Shown piece by piece: positions 34,644-43,419 of a stretch of DNA of 64,000 nucleotides (positions are counted from its first letter, which is position 1; every line of letters begins with the position of its first letter). The DNA lies in the NCBI GenBank assembly GCA_000940995.1, contig CP005973.1:868001-932000 (forward strand), read 5' to 3'. The translations under genes and the position numbers were made by a program. Origin of the DNA: Photobacterium gaetbulicola Gung47. GTDB lineage: Bacteria; Pseudomonadota; Gammaproteobacteria; Enterobacterales; Vibrionaceae. The notes beneath the pieces are model-generated. The model was given only the letters and a program-made list of their open reading frames with translations. It searched no databases and was not told the origin of the DNA.

Positions 34644-35981
34644 CTACGGATCCTCAGGGCAGGTTTGATTGTTATCAAACGCTATAGGTAGCTCCGAGCA
34701 TTTTTCGCCGCGAATGAACTGGTTAAAAACATTGTCGTTGCTGCCATTTTTGATAAACCAATGAAAGCCATAGCCTTCAGATAGCCAAAGCTGGAGGTGA
34801 GGCTGGCGGAACAGGAGGTAGCTCTTGTATTGCGACACATCGACATAGAAATCATTGGTTAGGGATTCTAGTGGGCCTGGAGGCTTGATACCAAGCTTGG
34901 CTTTATCCGATGGGCTGAGAACCCAATAGAAGTACTCTGGATAATTGATCACGGTGATTAAAAATGGCAGCTTACTTTGGGGTTTCATTATTGCCCTGCC
35001 GCCACGGAAGGAGGTAGCAATGTATTCGCTTTGATTGCTATTTGGCCTGTAATTAATTGAGGTGAAAAGCCAAGTTGAATCATTGACTTGATTGACGAAG
35101 TGGTGAGAAAGATTGGTATTGAAATCGCCATCTTCAAGAAAAATATTGTAAGACTTAACGCCCGATTGCAGGTTAGTGTTGTCTTTGAGCACATTCATTG
35201 CTGCTAGGGGCGGTATTTGCGGTAGATATTGATCCAGTAGCTGCCATAGGGTATTTAATTCTGAATGCTTGAAGCTAATTGCATGCGCGGTATCAATATC
35301 ACAGCCGTTAGGTGTTTTGGTACAAAGAGCAATAGAGAATTCTTCGTCCAGCTTATGAATGAACATAAGAGTGTTGGTGAGATTGGTAGGTTTGAAAAAG
35401 AGTGCGGTGGTTTGAAGTAGGGAATCAAAATCATCCTGCTTCATTGATAAGAATATAAAGGTATTATTCTTTTTGTCATTGATTAGCTTGTATTTGTAAT
35501 CAATTGTCCTGTCTGCGGTAAAATAAACGGCAAACAATGCGCAAACGGCCAATAACAAGCTGATGAGAATATATGGTTTGGCCTGCTTTTTACGTTTTTT
35601 GGCGGGCGGCTTTGGAATACTGGTGACAGAGTGGAGTTGCTCTCGAGTTAGGAAACGTTTGATCTTGATTTTATAACCTAAGCGGGGAACCAGCTCTATC
35701 ACTTGGCCGACTTTCTCTTCCTTGAGTTTGATGCGCAGTGTACGAATCGTCTGGAAGAGCGATGTCTCAGCCACCTCTTTTCTTGCCCAACCTGCTGCGA
35801 TTAACTCTTCTTTGCTGACCATCTTGGGTGATAGGGTTATGAGTTTGTATAGCACGCCTTTTTCCGCTCTGTTGAGAGAGAGGTTACCAGCAGATGTGAA
35901 TAGTGTTTTTTTTTGACAGTCGAAGAAAAAGTCTTCTGAAATGTGTGCTATGTGGGCCGAAGCGTTAACTTTCTCAGACAT
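34644..35981 (-). CDS. ToxR-like membrane-bound transcriptional regulator
   Basis: A 445-residue one-component regulator. Residues about 15-105 are an OmpR/ToxR-type winged helix (NLSLNRAEKGVLYKLITLSP, AGWARKEVAETSLFQTIRTL, VIELVPRLGYKIK). A basic linker with PPAKKRKKQAKP precedes one membrane helix (ILISLLLAVCALFAVYFTA, about 140-160). About 285 residues then lie in the periplasm with Cys residues in the middle and at the end. This is the ToxR/CadC layout. The periplasmic domain is longer than in ToxR and its ligand is unknown. It is divergent from an autotransporter-like barrel gene, a likely target. GTG at 35990 is an alternative start. Confidence 0.87.
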   Translation of the reverse strand: MSEKVNASAHIAHISEDFFFDCQKKTLFTSAGNLSLNRAEKGVLYKLITLSPKMVSKEELIAAGWARKEVAETSLFQTIRTLRIKLKEEKVGQVIELVPRLGYKIKIKRFLTREQLHSVTSIPKPPAKKRKKQAKPYILISLLLAVCALFAVYFTADRTIDYKYKLINDKKNNTFIFLSMKQDDFDSLLQTTALFFKPTNLTNTLMFIHKLDEEFSIALCTKTPNGCDIDTAHAISFKHSELNTLWQLLDQYLPQIPPLAAMNVLKDNTNLQSGVKSYNIFLEDGDFNTNLSHHFVNQVNDSTWLFTSINYRPNSNQSEYIATSFRGGRAIMKPQSKLPFLITVINYPEYFYWVLSPSDKAKLGIKPPGPLESLTNDFYVDVSQYKSYLLFRQPHLQLWLSEGYGFHWFIKNGSNDNVFNQFIRGEKCSELPIAFDNNQTCPEDP

Positions 35982-36292
35982 GAATTGCACTCAAAGTCAT
36001 AATGGCTTAAAAAAATAATATTGTTCTTATTGTATAATTATAGATATAACTATCTATATAACTTGAGGATTTTGCCATACATTATAGTGTTCGACCACTT
36101 AAAATTCATTTAATACGATCTATTCATTGCAAAGTGATACTGAGACATTTTAACTTTTAAAAAAAGAGAAGTGTCTCTTTTATGCGACGACTGGAAATTT
36201 CGCACATTCGGATTGCTAAAGCTAACTACACTCCATACAAAGCCACATTGAAGTTATAGAGATATAAGTGGCAAGAAATATTTGGGGGCATT
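35982..36292. promoter_or_regulatory. Divergent gap between a ToxR-like regulator and a barrel protein
   Basis: 311 very AT-rich bases with no gene. Long A and T tracts (36004-36060, 36146-36180) are of the kind bound by ToxR-type proteins. GGGGG just before 36293 is the ribosome binding site of the barrel gene. I see no clear repeated box. Confidence 0.35.
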
Positions 36293-37525
36293 ATGTTTGC
36301 GTTAGTCAAGAGATCACCTTCTTGTCTGCCCATAATATATACCGTATTTTTCGTAACATCTGGTACTGCTGTAGGATCCGACTTATTTGATGGGTCCTTC
36401 ACGGAGAAAATATCAGAGGAAGTCGATACGGCAATGGCAGAAATCAAAGGGTTAGCCAGTCAAGTCCGTGGTGATAAGATAGATAAGAAATACCGCGCAT
36501 TAAATAATCACTCTGCGTCAGCAGGTATGAAGCATGCAGGATACAGCAGTCGAAGCTCATCGGTGAATGTTCCTCTTTACAACAGTGATCCTTTTTCATC
36601 TTACATGCCACCAGGACTTCCAGAGCATGCCATCTCTGATTCCGGGGTCTTTGGTGATGGGCAGCATTCTCAAGTTGCAGGCTATATTCGCGTTGATAAT
36701 ACAATTCTTGCCGATAGTGCATCGTTCAAAAAGTCATCTGAACAAGATCATAATGGTTATTCACTAACGCTAGGAGGAGATTACTTATACCAAAACCATT
36801 ATCTGTTTGGGTTAACTTTGGGTTTACCCTTTTATAAGCCTATGGCTGAGGATAGTGATACGGAGATTGATGGTTTAATCGCTTCTGGCTACTTTAGCTA
36901 CTTTAAAGATTCATGGTTTATCGACTTTAACGCGAGCTATGCTGTGATGGATACGGATATTGAACGGCAGGTAACTCTATATACTGATCCTGTGGTCAAC
37001 AATGCCAATGAAGCTGATTCAGATATTTGGGTGTTCTCTTTGGGGGCAGGTTATATCTTTGACTATGACTATTTGCAGTTAGCGCTTGAAAGCAGCCTGC
37101 AATACACCTTGTCAGATCCAGACCGTTACGATGAGAGGCTCTCTCTAACGAATTCAAGTTATCTATTCTCCAAGATCGACGACGTAGAAGCTCTGGAATC
37201 GACGATGTTGATCTCAGGTCTGAGCATCTCGTACCCATTTAGAACACCATTTGGTGTATTTCAACCTTATGCGAAGGGCTATTTACATTACGATATAGAC
37301 AGTGGCAAAGAGCGGATCATCTCCCAGCTGAAATCAAATTACTCGGGTAGCATCTTACCTATCGTCGTAGAGTCTCATGATGACGTATATGGAAGGGTGC
37401 ATATCGGTATTTCCGGCGCGTTGGGTAGGGATTGGTACGGCTATGCAGAAGCCAGTCAGTTGTTATGGCACGATGATTTATCGGCCTATACCATCTCCGT
37501 AGGACTGAGCATGGCGCTTGATTAA
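36293..37525 (+). CDS. Autotransporter-like outer-membrane barrel protein
   Basis: A 410-residue exported protein. Residues 1-28 form a signal peptide ending near SGTAVGSD. Residues 30-130 are a short polar passenger-like segment. From about 135 on, strands alternate in a 12-14 strand barrel (YSLTLGGDYLYQNHYLFGL, ASGYFSYFKDSWFIDFNASY, WVFSLGAGYIFDYDYLQLAL, FGVFQPYAKGYLHYDID, VHIGISGALGRDWYGYAEA, YTISVGLSMALD). This is the pattern of autotransporter beta-domains, although the passenger is very short, so it may simply be a porin-like barrel. It is divergent from the ToxR-like regulator. Confidence 0.7.
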   Translation: MFALVKRSPSCLPIIYTVFFVTSGTAVGSDLFDGSFTEKISEEVDTAMAEIKGLASQVRGDKIDKKYRALNNHSASAGMKHAGYSSRSSSVNVPLYNSDPFSSYMPPGLPEHAISDSGVFGDGQHSQVAGYIRVDNTILADSASFKKSSEQDHNGYSLTLGGDYLYQNHYLFGLTLGLPFYKPMAEDSDTEIDGLIASGYFSYFKDSWFIDFNASYAVMDTDIERQVTLYTDPVVNNANEADSDIWVFSLGAGYIFDYDYLQLALESSLQYTLSDPDRYDERLSLTNSSYLFSKIDDVEALESTMLISGLSISYPFRTPFGVFQPYAKGYLHYDIDSGKERIISQLKSNYSGSILPIVVESHDDVYGRVHIGISGALGRDWYGYAEASQLLWHDDLSAYTISVGLSMALD

Positions 37526-37835
37526 ATGTTAGTAGCAAACTTACAGCAATTATCCAATGGAAATTGGTTTTAATCACATATTATTCGCCCGGCCTTTGCC
37601 GGGCTTTGATTTTATTCGTGAGGCATGTAAGGTTTTGTGCATAAAATTGGATTTTGTTTGTACACTACAAACAGTGACATACAGTCAAAAAATATAACTT
37701 GTTGTTAATAAACTACATTTTAGTGCTTTTGATCACAGAATGCAGAGCCTAATATTCAGTATCGTTCCCGCCATAATTAAAACTCAAATTTTATACTTCC
37801 CCCAATAAAATTATGAGTATAAAGGGAAAAATCTC
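37526..37835 (+). promoter_or_regulatory. Gap holding a terminator and the pullulanase promoter region
   Basis: 310 bases with no gene. The left third has the barrel-gene terminator. The right part is AT-rich with the leader of the pullulanase gene. CCCCC at about 37800 is a possible but poor reverse match to a MalT box (GGGGA-T/G-GAGG), so maltose control is not established. Confidence 0.3.
37587..37614 (+). terminator. Terminator of the barrel gene
   Basis: GCCCGGC / GCCGGGC stem with a CTTT loop, then a T-rich tail interrupted by GA. Confidence 0.8.
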
Positions 37836-40800
37836 GTGAACTTTAATCTATCAACGGTTGCAAAAGCCGTGATCCCACTGTGTTCTGCATTTGTTATTGT
37901 TGGCTGTAATAGCTCGTCGTCCTCAACGGATGGCAAGTTTGATACAACCAATCCACCAACTATTGATATTGAACTACCGGAGACAGATGGACCTATCGCT
38001 TACCTACCGCAGAGTGGGTCGGTCGCAGAACCTATAAAGGCAGGTGATGATGAGGCCGTGATATATATGGTGGCACGAAATGGTGCGGCGAAGGCACTGT
38101 CATCGTTTGAGAATTACAGCCTTCATGTATGGAATAATGACACCTGTGATAGAGCCGCGAAGGAAAGTTCGGGTTGGGACGACAAATCTATTGCCCCGGA
38201 AGGCGAAGATGAATATGGCCCGTACTGGAAACTGCCACTTAAAAGTGGGAAAACCGATTGTATTAATTTCATCATTCGTGATGGGAACCTAAGCAACTTG
38301 TCAGGCAGTGATGCAAAACTTGATTTCAACCAAATCAAGGATCGAACAGCCTCTTATGTGTCGGGTAGCAATCAGGCGTACGATGATCGCGGGGATGCCT
38401 ATGTGCTACTGTTCGGTGTCGCTAATGCAGAAGCCCATCTAGTTGAAGGGCATACCTTGATTTGGGACGGGGTCGAATCAGCGGATGAGGTACGTCTTTA
38501 TGTCCAGCTTGATGGTGGTTTTGCGCCTGACAGCGAAAATCAGTATGACGCTGATTATATTGTCCTGGAACCAACAGTTCTTAGCGCGGATGTAAAAGCA
38601 AAATTCCCTCATCTGGCAAACAAACCTGCTTATTCAATCGATCGTGCTATCGATATGCGCCCGGTCATGAAAGCGGAATTGGCGGCGATAGCGGTCGATG
38701 AGGACGGATTGGTACTCAGTGGTACCAAAGTTCAATCTGCGGGGGCGTTTGATCAACTATTTGCCAATGCGGCTGCTAACGTTGAACTTGGTGCTGTGAT
38801 TGATGGTAGCGAAACGCAGTTCAATGTGTGGGCGCCGTCTGCACAGAATGTGGTGACCGTTCTTTTTGATGAAAACAAGGAAGAACTGGGTCGCCTGCAG
38901 ATGGATTACGATGAAACTTCTGGGGTGTGGTCGCTAGTAACAGATAAAGCCCCCAATGGTACTTACTTCCGCTATCTGGTTGATGTCTTCCATCCGGTGT
39001 CAGGCGCAGTAGAAAGCTACCAGGTAACGGATCCGTATTCGCTGAGCTTGTCGATGAACTCGGAATACAGCCAGGTAATTGATCTTAATGATCCTGCTCT
39101 CAAGCCTCAAGGGTGGGATGATCTTCAAAGACCGATTGACCAAACAAACCCATCACAGTTTGTGATCTACGAGTCCCACGTGCGTGATTTTTCTGCCCAG
39201 GATGAATCTACCCCGGACAATGCCCGTGGCAAGTTTATTGCCTTTATGCAGCCTGACTCGGTACCGGTCAAGCATTTAAAATCATTGAGTGAAAGTGGTG
39301 TCACCCACCTTCATTTGTTGCCAATTTTCGATATTGCCACCATCAACGAAAACCCTGATGAAGCCGCGAATATTGAAGAGTCGTTTAGCAAGCTATGTGA
39401 AGTTAATACGGCGGTGAAGTCTTCTAAGTTTGCCAAATACTGCTCTTCGGGGCTGACCATTGCCGAAGCTCTTGAGGAAGTGAAGCAGGACGATACTAAA
39501 GAGAACCCGGCTGTTCAGGAGTTGAACCGTTTCGTTTCGGATGTCGATGGCTTCAACTGGGGTTACGACCCATTCCATTATACAGTGCCTGAGGGGTCGT
39601 ACTCGACCAACCCGGATGGCCCGCAGCGCATCAAAGAGCTGCGAGAGGCTGTGATGGCGATCAAGCAAGATATCGGTATGAATGTGGTCATGGACGTGGT
39701 CTACAATCATACTAATTCCGCGGGCCCAGAGCAGCGTACCTCAGTACTCGATAAGCTTGTGCCATGGTATTACCAGCGCTTGAATCCGGTAACCGGTAAT
39801 GTTGAAAACTCGACTTGTTGTTCCAATACCGCACCTGAGCGGGCGATGTTTGAGAAATTGATCAGCGACTCGCTAGTGGTGTGGTCGCGCGATTACAAGA
39901 TCGATTCATTCCGCTTTGATTTGATGGGCCATCACCCACTTGATCAGATGCAGCGTTCGCTACTCGAAGTCCAGAAGGTTGATCCGAATACATACTTCTA
40001 CGGTGAGGGGTGGAACTTCGGTGAAGTCGGCAATGACGCACTGTTTGTCCAGGCGACCCAACCGAACCTAGGGGGAACCGGTATCGGTAGCTTCTCTGAC
40101 CGTCTGCGTGATGCTGTCCGTGGTGGTAGTCCATTCGACAGCAAAGAGGGGATCCGCAAAACACAGGGCTTTGGTAACGGTGCTTTTGTTCAGAAAAACG
40201 AAATCAGTGATGTGACCAAAGCGCAAGCCTTACATCTTGCCGATCTGACTCGCCTGGGCATGGCCGGTAACCTCAAAGACTTCAAAATGATTGATTCAAC
40301 CGGCACCATTATCCGCGGCGATGAGTTGGACTACAATGGTCAACCAGCAGGCTATGCGGTCGATCCAACGGAGATCCAAAACTACGTCTCTAAACACGAT
40401 AACCAAACCTTGTGGGATAACAACCAGTATAAGATTGGTTACAGTGTCAGCACAGAAGACCGTGTACGTATGCAGGCTGTATCTCTTGCGACAGCGATGC
40501 TGGGACAGGGCATGCCGTTTACCCACATGGGTTCTGAGCTGCTGCGTTCCAAGTCAATGCAGCGTGACTCTTATGATTCTGGTGACTGGTACAACTTGGT
40601 TGATTTCACCCTGAACGACAACAACTGGGACAAGGGCTTGCCTCGCAAGGATAAAGACGGCGACAACTACGATCTGATTGAAGAGGTCATTACCTCTGCC
40701 GGTCTGAACGCCAAGCCGACTCCTGCGGATATGGCAGCCATGGTTGAGTACTTCAAAGAGCTGGCCTTGCTGCGGAAATCATACCCGTTGATTACCTTGG

Positions 40801-41162
40801 GTACGGGTGCGGAAGTGAACAAGCGTGTTGATTTCCACAATACCGGCAGTGATCAAACCGCGGGTCTGATCGTGATGTCTATTGATAACGGTACCGCTGC
40901 GGGGACAGATCTGGATAGCAGCCTTGATGGTCTGGTCATTGTGATTAACGCGACCAACGTATCACAGGATATCAAGTGGGCAACGGATTTGACCTTAAGC
41001 CCGTACCACAAATCGGCGCTAGCATCACAGACCACTGTTGCTGCTGATGGTGATGGTGTTGTGGCAAGCGTCCCGGCCTGGACTCCGGCTGTGTTCGAAA
41101 TACCTCGCTCAACTGGTGTTCGTGGTCAGGGGATTCCGGTGACAGCGAAGCCAGCGAAATAA
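37836..41162 (+). CDS. pulA: Pullulanase-type alpha-1,6-glucosidase, surface lipoprotein
   Basis: A 1108-residue glycoside hydrolase that cuts alpha-1,6 branch points in pullulan and starch-like glucans. The N-terminus is a lipoprotein signal with lipobox IVGC followed by a Ser-rich linker. Next come N-terminal starch-binding-like domains (about 45-300), a CBM48-like domain (about 310-420) and the GH13 catalytic barrel. The four conserved regions are visible: MDVVYNHTNSAGP, DSFRFDLMGHH with nucleophile Asp695, YGEGWNFGEV with acid Glu724, and SKHDNQTLWD with Asp855. A C-terminal beta domain ends the protein. Single-gene unit with a strong terminator. Outer-membrane placement is inferred from the lipobox. 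Confidence 0.95.
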   Translation: MNFNLSTVAKAVIPLCSAFVIVGCNSSSSSTDGKFDTTNPPTIDIELPETDGPIAYLPQSGSVAEPIKAGDDEAVIYMVARNGAAKALSSFENYSLHVWNNDTCDRAAKESSGWDDKSIAPEGEDEYGPYWKLPLKSGKTDCINFIIRDGNLSNLSGSDAKLDFNQIKDRTASYVSGSNQAYDDRGDAYVLLFGVANAEAHLVEGHTLIWDGVESADEVRLYVQLDGGFAPDSENQYDADYIVLEPTVLSADVKAKFPHLANKPAYSIDRAIDMRPVMKAELAAIAVDEDGLVLSGTKVQSAGAFDQLFANAAANVELGAVIDGSETQFNVWAPSAQNVVTVLFDENKEELGRLQMDYDETSGVWSLVTDKAPNGTYFRYLVDVFHPVSGAVESYQVTDPYSLSLSMNSEYSQVIDLNDPALKPQGWDDLQRPIDQTNPSQFVIYESHVRDFSAQDESTPDNARGKFIAFMQPDSVPVKHLKSLSESGVTHLHLLPIFDIATINENPDEAANIEESFSKLCEVNTAVKSSKFAKYCSSGLTIAEALEEVKQDDTKENPAVQELNRFVSDVDGFNWGYDPFHYTVPEGSYSTNPDGPQRIKELREAVMAIKQDIGMNVVMDVVYNHTNSAGPEQRTSVLDKLVPWYYQRLNPVTGNVENSTCCSNTAPERAMFEKLISDSLVVWSRDYKIDSFRFDLMGHHPLDQMQRSLLEVQKVDPNTYFYGEGWNFGEVGNDALFVQATQPNLGGTGIGSFSDRLRDAVRGGSPFDSKEGIRKTQGFGNGAFVQKNEISDVTKAQALHLADLTRLGMAGNLKDFKMIDSTGTIIRGDELDYNGQPAGYAVDPTEIQNYVSKHDNQTLWDNNQYKIGYSVSTEDRVRMQAVSLATAMLGQGMPFTHMGSELLRSKSMQRDSYDSGDWYNLVDFTLNDNNWDKGLPRKDKDGDNYDLIEEVITSAGLNAKPTPADMAAMVEYFKELALLRKSYPLITLGTGAEVNKRVDFHNTGSDQTAGLIVMSIDNGTAAGTDLDSSLDGLVIVINATNVSQDIKWATDLTLSPYHKSALASQTTVAADGDGVVASVPAWTPAVFEIPRSTGVRGQGIPVTAKPAK

Positions 41163-41186
41163 TCACACTTTTATCATAACGATAAG

Positions 41187-41212
41187 GCCCTCAATCTTGA
41201 GGGCTTTTTTTG
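41187..41212 (+). terminator. Terminator of the pullulanase gene
   Basis: GCCCTCAA / TTGAGGGC stem with a two-base loop and seven T. Confidence 0.92.
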
Positions 41213-41327
41213 TCGAGGGATGTTGCAACACGGCTAAACGCAAATATAAACACATTGTTCATCATTGGTTCATTTTGGCTGCTATACACTGCCAAACATG
41301 AAAGTACGATAGAAAAGAAGGTTAGCG

Positions 41328-41600
41328 ATGAAAAATACACTTACCAGCATTTTTGCTTTAGTACTGGGTTTCTTCACTGTGACATTTGCAGCTGTCATGG
41401 GGTTATTCATCGGGTTGGGTGCACTGATTGCCAGACCGTTTATCAAGAAGAAAATCAATGCGGCTTACCAAGAGGCACTAAAGCAGCAGGGTTATAGCGA
41501 TCAAAGTTTCCAGCAGGAAAACCAGGGGGCAACCTTCGATGGCGAATACGAAGACATTACCCATTCGGCACCGCACGGCTCAAAGCAGTCGATGGCGTGA
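41328..41600 (+). CDS. Small membrane-anchored protein of unknown function
   Basis: A 90-residue protein with an N-terminal hydrophobic region of about 30 residues (LTSIFALVLGFFTVTFAAVM, then GLFIGLGAL) that forms one long or two short membrane helices. A basic patch (RPFIKKKINAAY) and a polar, acidic cytoplasmic tail follow. AAGG lies before the ATG. I do not recognise a family. It is its own unit between two terminators. Confidence 0.65.
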   Translation: MKNTLTSIFALVLGFFTVTFAAVMGLFIGLGALIARPFIKKKINAAYQEALKQQGYSDQSFQQENQGATFDGEYEDITHSAPHGSKQSMA

Positions 41601-41646
41601 GACCAACGGGGTGAGGAAGAAAAGCCCCAGCAGAATTGATAAAAGG

Positions 41647-41675
41647 CGCCAGCTCTGAGAGCTGGCGTTTTTTTA
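41647..41675 (+). terminator. Terminator of the small membrane protein gene
   Basis: CGCCAGCTC / GAGCTGGCG stem with a TGA loop and seven T. Its T run overlaps the stop of the convergent gene. Confidence 0.92.
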
Positions 41676-42185
41676 TGGGCGATAATGTTGTTTAACGCAG
41701 TCGAGAAAGTTAGTCACATCTTGCTCTCTGGCATTGAACTGATATTTCTTGTTGTTACCGCGTAACTCAAAATGACCTTTGTCTTGTTTGACCAGAGTGG
41801 TAAAGATATCAAAAGCTTGCTTATCACTGGTGGCTCCGAGCATGACAAACCTTCCCACAGTGTGTTTGGTGCCATTGTTGCGCCAATTGGTGGTGAATAC
41901 TTCAACCGGGCTGCCCGAACGGTAGTAGTGAAAATTTTCAAAGCCGGTAGGATGGGTGATATCTGTCTTTAGATCTACGTAGCGATTACGCATCGCGTTG
42001 TTGGTAATGACAGCAATCTGCAGATCGGGTGTAAACGTATTTTGTTGACTTTTCGTTAGGTGGTAGATGTCGAGACGGCACATCCTCTCATTGTTTAACG
42101 TTTCACTGGTTGGCTGAATTTGAGCGGTCACGTCGGCACTAGTTAAACATAAAATAAGCAAAATGACGGGAGTGAGGTGCTTCAT
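41673..42185 (-). CDS. Periplasmic protein of unknown function
   Basis: A 170-residue exported protein. The signal peptide (MKHLTPVILLILCLTSADVT) is cleaved near VTAQIQ. The mature part has two cysteines (RMCRLDIYHL and FLDCVKQHY), probably disulfide-bonded, around a mixed alpha/beta core. AAGGG precedes the ATG at 42185, so the longer 42218 reading is not used. Family unknown to me. It has a single-gene arrangement on the minus strand. Confidence 0.7.
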   Translation of the reverse strand: MKHLTPVILLILCLTSADVTAQIQPTSETLNNERMCRLDIYHLTKSQQNTFTPDLQIAVITNNAMRNRYVDLKTDITHPTGFENFHYYRSGSPVEVFTTNWRNNGTKHTVGRFVMLGATSDKQAFDIFTTLVKQDKGHFELRGNNKKYQFNAREQDVTNFLDCVKQHYRP

Positions 42186-42285
42186 ACAGATGCCCTTGAA
42201 AACAACTCCCCCAAGCATAGTGATTTCTACTGCTCAAGCCCTGTCTTAATTTAGCTAATAAGATTAAATTCCAGTTGTTGGGTAG

Positions 42286-43263
42286 TTATGGGTTGTAGAT
42301 TTTTGTTTTAACCATCCTGCGGTATTGGCTTGGGCTCATATTGTAGTGCTGCAAAAAACGGGTGGAAAAGTGATGTGCGTCCTTGTATCCAACTTGCTCG
42401 GCAACATCTTGGACTGACATGCCAAAGTCCCTCAGTAGTTGCTGCGCAGCATCCATCCTCAATCGCTGTAGGTGCTGGTGTGGGGTTTCACCGACTTGGT
42501 CTTTGAATTTTCGGTTAAATGTCCGAAGCGGTACGCCACACTGATCAGCGATACTCTGTGCGGTAATGGGATGGGCCAGGTTTCTTTTCATCCAATCCTG
42601 TGCCAAGGCAATCGATTCGTCAAACTGCAGCTCGCCGCCAATTTGGTAAAAAGGCTGCTGAGTCGATTTTGAAATTTCGTGGCCGAAATGGGTTTCTATT
42701 GTCTGTGCTGTCTTTTGGCCGAAGTACTCCGTAATAAGGTACAGGATCATTTCTGATTGTGAGTTGATACTGGTTGTACAGTAAATACCGTCGGCTGCAG
42801 TGATAGAGGCTTGGCGATTGAGATTGACTCTGGGGTAGCGGCTGGCAAAGGTATCGAAGTAGTACCAATGGGTAGTGGCAACTTGTCCATTGAGCAAGCC
42901 CGTCTCGGCCAGCCAGGCTACCCCGGTACCGGTTGCAACCAGCTTCGCGCCTTTCTGGTATTGCATTTTGAGCCAAGCAATAATTTCAGGCGAACGCCGA
43001 ATCGATTGTTGTGGGTTTCCCCACATTGGCGGGAGGATCAAAATATCGAAGGGTTGCGGATCAGCGTAGGTTATATCGGGTTGCAGCTTGAGTCCAGCGG
43101 TCACCTTGGTCGGTGCCAGTTTGGGGGCAACTAATTTGATAGAAAATGGCTGGCTCCGCTGCTGTGCGCGTGGCCTTAAACTTGCGGCTGAACTGAGCAT
43201 TTCGGCAGCAAGGGAAATGCCGGTAATTAATGCTCTTTCATAGAGCAGAAATCCAATCTTCAT
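42286..43263 (-). CDS. GlxA-family transcriptional regulator (DJ-1/PfpI plus AraC domain)
   Basis: A 325-residue regulator. Residues 1-185 are a DJ-1/PfpI-like ligand-sensing domain (MKIGFLLYERALITGISLAA, FDILILPPMWGNPQQ). Residues 225-320 are an AraC helix-turn-helix pair (ITAQSIADQCGVPLRTFNRK, VQDVAEQVGYKDAHHFSTRF). The nucleophile-elbow position of catalytic DJ-1 proteins reads VATGTGVAWLAETG and has no cysteine, so the domain can only sense. It is divergent from a ketosynthase gene. Two 18-bp repeats in the gap are likely binding sites. Confidence 0.92.
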   Translation of the reverse strand: MKIGFLLYERALITGISLAAEMLSSAASLRPRAQQRSQPFSIKLVAPKLAPTKVTAGLKLQPDITYADPQPFDILILPPMWGNPQQSIRRSPEIIAWLKMQYQKGAKLVATGTGVAWLAETGLLNGQVATTHWYYFDTFASRYPRVNLNRQASITAADGIYCTTSINSQSEMILYLITEYFGQKTAQTIETHFGHEISKSTQQPFYQIGGELQFDESIALAQDWMKRNLAHPITAQSIADQCGVPLRTFNRKFKDQVGETPHQHLQRLRMDAAQQLLRDFGMSVQDVAEQVGYKDAHHFSTRFLQHYNMSPSQYRRMVKTKIYNP

Positions 43264-43322
43264 GGTTTATCAGTGACCTAGCTGTGTTCATCGCGTAATT
43301 GTATGGCTTATTTTACTATGGC

Positions 43323-43361
43323 TTGGCATTTTTGTCAGATAAATTGGCATAAATGTCAGAT
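43323..43361. promoter_or_regulatory. Two phased 18-bp direct repeats, candidate GlxA-type operator
   Basis: TTGGCATTTTTGTCAGAT (43323-43340) and TTGGCATAAATGTCAGAT (43344-43361) start 21 bases apart, which is two helical turns, a spacing typical of AraC-family dimers. They lie between the divergent GlxA-type and ketosynthase genes. Function as an operator is inference. Confidence 0.6.
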
Positions 43362-43419
43362 GAATGAACACTGTAAATTGATAATCTATGTGCTCTTTAA
43401 ATTTGAGAGCAGGTTCAGG

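Noticed and set aside
37790..37810. MalT box upstream of the pullulanase gene
   Set aside because: The only candidate is an imperfect reverse match on a C run; no second, properly oriented box is present.
43303..43419. N-terminal extension of the ketosynthase from ATG 43303
   Set aside because: The extra 39 residues have no family match, cover the operator repeats and lack a binding site. ATG 43420 is the better start.
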